Source: MGIIa-L3 sp038150305
GTDB taxonomy: Archaea; Thermoplasmatota; Poseidoniia; Poseidoniales; Poseidoniaceae
Assembly (NCBI GenBank): GCA_038150305.1
Contig: JAYOTG010000030.1
Coordinates: 1 to 22,061, forward strand
Direction of reading: 5' to 3'
Length of the DNA: 22,061 nucleotides
Position numbers and translations under genes: made by a program. The notes under the pieces are model-generated. The model made no database searches. It worked only from the letters and a program-made list of their open reading frames with translations, and had not been told where the DNA came from. How positions within the stretch are numbered: position 1 is the first letter of the stretch; the number at the start of each line of letters is the position of its first letter. Shown one piece after another: positions 20,953 through 22,061 of this stretch.

Positions 20953-21555
20953 TCACTGGGCCTTGCTGGGGAAGAGCGAGGAGTCGTCGAGGCCGTTGTT
21001 GGAGACCATCAGCGGGATGGCCACCATCAAGCCGCAGAAACCCGAACCCAACACGGACATGATGACCGTGGCGCCCATCCCGAAGCCGGAATCGCTGAAT
21101 TCGGGGTACATGAAGGCCAAAATAAGGCCAAGCACGAAACTGGCTAGGATCATGACGAGACCGAGCTGAATGCCACGCTTTTGGTACTGCATGGTCCAGA
21201 TGCCACCGAGCAAGGTGCCGGCTGAGGTGACGAGGCTGATGAGGCCGGTGAGCATCATGTATTGGCCGAAACCAGTAGGGTCGAAACCAAGCGCGTCGGG
21301 GTCCTGGCTGGCGACTTCACCAAGAAGTGCTTCGAAAAAAGTCCCGCCGAGCAAACTGGCCAAGGCCCCAAGAAGGCCAAATGAGGCGTAGATGATGATG
21401 AGGATGCCCATGACCTTCGCCGCTCCGCTGGGAGGTTGAACGAAGATCATCTGCCCTTGCGCTTGGTAAGGATCGGTCATGGCCACCCCTTGAGGGGCAA
21501 CGGAGCCAGACAGGTCAGGAGCCGCATTCTCATCAGACCACTTTGGGGGTTCCAT
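20953..21555 (-). CDS. Four-helix membrane protein of unknown function
   Basis: I do not recognise this 200-residue protein. Residues 1-45 are polar and rich in Pro, Gln and Ser. Hydrophobic segments lie at about 47-71, 98-120, 128-150 and 158-184, with GLLGALASLLGG and SAGTLLGGIW resembling generic small-residue helix packing. The C-terminus is short and polar. The open frame begins at 21642, but it would overlap the divergent NAD kinase. I choose the ATG at 21555 because TCATGT starts 28 bases upstream, a variant of the box seen elsewhere. A shorter start at 21480 has GGGGTGG before it. The gene ends 37 bases before the yjbQ start. Confidence 0.72.
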   Translation of the reverse strand: MEPPKWSDENAAPDLSGSVAPQGVAMTDPYQAQGQMIFVQPPSGAAKVMGILIIIYASFGLLGALASLLGGTFFEALLGEVASQDPDALGFDPTGFGQYMMLTGLISLVTSAGTLLGGIWTMQYQKRGIQLGLVMILASFVLGLILAFMYPEFSDSGFGMGATVIMSVLGSGFCGLMVAIPLMVSNNGLDDSSLFPSKAQ

Positions 21556-21577
21556 GGGGCCAGGTCGGCGTCGCGTG

Positions 21578-21583
21578 ACATGA
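21578..21583 (-). promoter_or_regulatory. Weak TATA-like box of the four-helix membrane protein gene
   Basis: The minus strand reads TCATGT, with its first T 28 bases before the A of the ATG at 21555. The position matches the TCATAA boxes of three other genes; the sequence is weaker. Confidence 0.4.
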
Positions 21584-21640
21584 AGGTTGCCAACCGAGGC
21601 TTCAAGCGGAGGGCGCTTGTGATGGGAACCGGGGAGCGCC

Positions 21641-22061
21641 ATGCAGGTCCTGTTGGTCTACAAGAAGACCCACGAGCCGGTCCATGACCACGCCCTTGGC
21701 CACCTCCAAACGGTGCTCGAGGCCCACGGTGGCGCACTCACGGTGACCCTGCGGCCCCGAGAACTGGTCAAACAATCCGATTTCTTGGGCCGTGATTTGG
21801 TGATTGTCCTCGGCGGCGACGGCACGCTCACCAGCATCTCGCACAACATCGACGACGCCACACTCGTGATGGGGGTCAATTCGCATCCGCGTGCCGGTGA
21901 CCCAGACGGAAGCGTGGGCTTCTACATGGACAGCGACGTGGACACCTTCGACAGCGACTTGCGTGCGGTCCTGGAAGGAACGGCGATCGTCAACCGGCTG
22001 CCGCGGCTCCAGGCCGTCATCGAAACCACCTCCGGGAACAGGTTCACGACCGACCCTGCCC
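21641..22061 (+). CDS. nadK: NAD kinase (N-terminal part, cut by window edge)
   Basis: The plus-strand frame from ATG 21641 is open to the window end (140 codons). The product phosphorylates NAD to NADP. The first domain starts MQVLLVYKKTHEPVHDHALG and holds the catalytic/nucleotide block VIVLGGDGTLTSISHN (GGDGT). It continues with LVMGVNSHPRAGDPDGSVGFYM, typical of the archaeal branch. The window ends at FTTDPA, just where NAD kinases have the conserved ALNE-type motif. GGGGAG lies about 5 bases before the ATG. It diverges from the membrane protein gene. The product identity is firm; the C-terminal domain is outside the window. Confidence 0.92.
   Translation, partial: MQVLLVYKKTHEPVHDHALGHLQTVLEAHGGALTVTLRPRELVKQSDFLGRDLVIVLGGDGTLTSISHNIDDATLVMGVNSHPRAGDPDGSVGFYMDSDVDTFDSDLRAVLEGTAIVNRLPRLQAVIETTSGNRFTTDPA

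Noticed and set aside
21556..21642. Upstream extension of the four-helix membrane gene to 21642
   Set aside because: It would overlap the NAD kinase start; the residues are basic and unlike the rest, and the TCATGT box fits the start at 21555.
1..22061. tRNA, rRNA, CRISPR array, insertion sequence or phage genes
   Set aside because: Reading both strands I found no tRNA-like T-loop and acceptor pair in the intergenic gaps, no regularly spaced repeats and no transposase, integrase or Cas motifs.

Overview
The window is GC-rich, densely coded archaeal chromosome. Core archaeal markers are present: release factor aRF1, aIF2-beta, class I lysyl-tRNA synthetase, archaeal UMP kinase, Nog1, the tRNA 2'-O-methylase Trm56 and an HTH-phosphoribosyltransferase of the GfcR type. 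They sit among bacterial-style metabolic genes: carA/carB, dihydropteroate synthase, a degradative-type thiolase, LemA, TSUP and YjbQ. High GC, this mixture, and leaderless-looking promoters suggest a marine Thermoplasmatota such as Marine Group II (Candidatus Poseidoniales). That assignment is inference from gene content, not from a marker-tree placement. No rRNA, tRNA, CRISPR array, insertion sequence or prophage gene was seen, and no gene-free stretch exceeds about 100 bases.

Layout. 1-3970: aRF1 (cut by the left edge) diverges from pyrH and a small zinc-ribbon membrane protein; Nog1 runs back toward them; then an overlapping pair consisting of an unknown 147-residue protein and a pterin dehydratase fused to a thioredoxin-like [2Fe-2S] ferredoxin; aIF2-beta converges on this pair. 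4036-7470: gfcR and lysS form an operon that meets a zinc-ribbon/coiled-coil protein of unknown function. 7532-12138: carA-carB, the carbamoyl-phosphate synthase operon, with a 10-N assembly gap in carA. 12202-14365: a four-helix membrane protein plus trm56, divergent from folP across a symmetric promoter. 14355-16905: a DHH phosphoesterase overlapping a TraB-family membrane protein. 16929-18314: LemA and a TSUP exporter. 18323-20915: thiolase, a two-domain hotdog thioesterase and YjbQ. 20953-22061: a four-helix membrane protein divergent from NAD kinase, which is cut by the right edge.

How the genes fit together. pyrH, carA/carB and gfcR relate to pyrimidine and PRPP metabolism. aRF1, aIF2-beta, LysRS, Nog1 and Trm56 serve translation and ribosome or tRNA maturation. 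folP and the pterin-dehydratase fusion point to pterin/folate chemistry. Thiolase, TSUP and the thioesterase suggest acyl-CoA metabolism.

Points of most interest are the dehydratase-ferredoxin fusion, the two-domain thioesterase, the overlapping DHH-TraB pair, and a repeated promoter motif: TCATAA begins exactly 28 bases before the ATG of three genes. One of these boxes lies exactly midway between two divergent start codons. Some convergent neighbours have stop codons that abut as TGATCA with no spacer.
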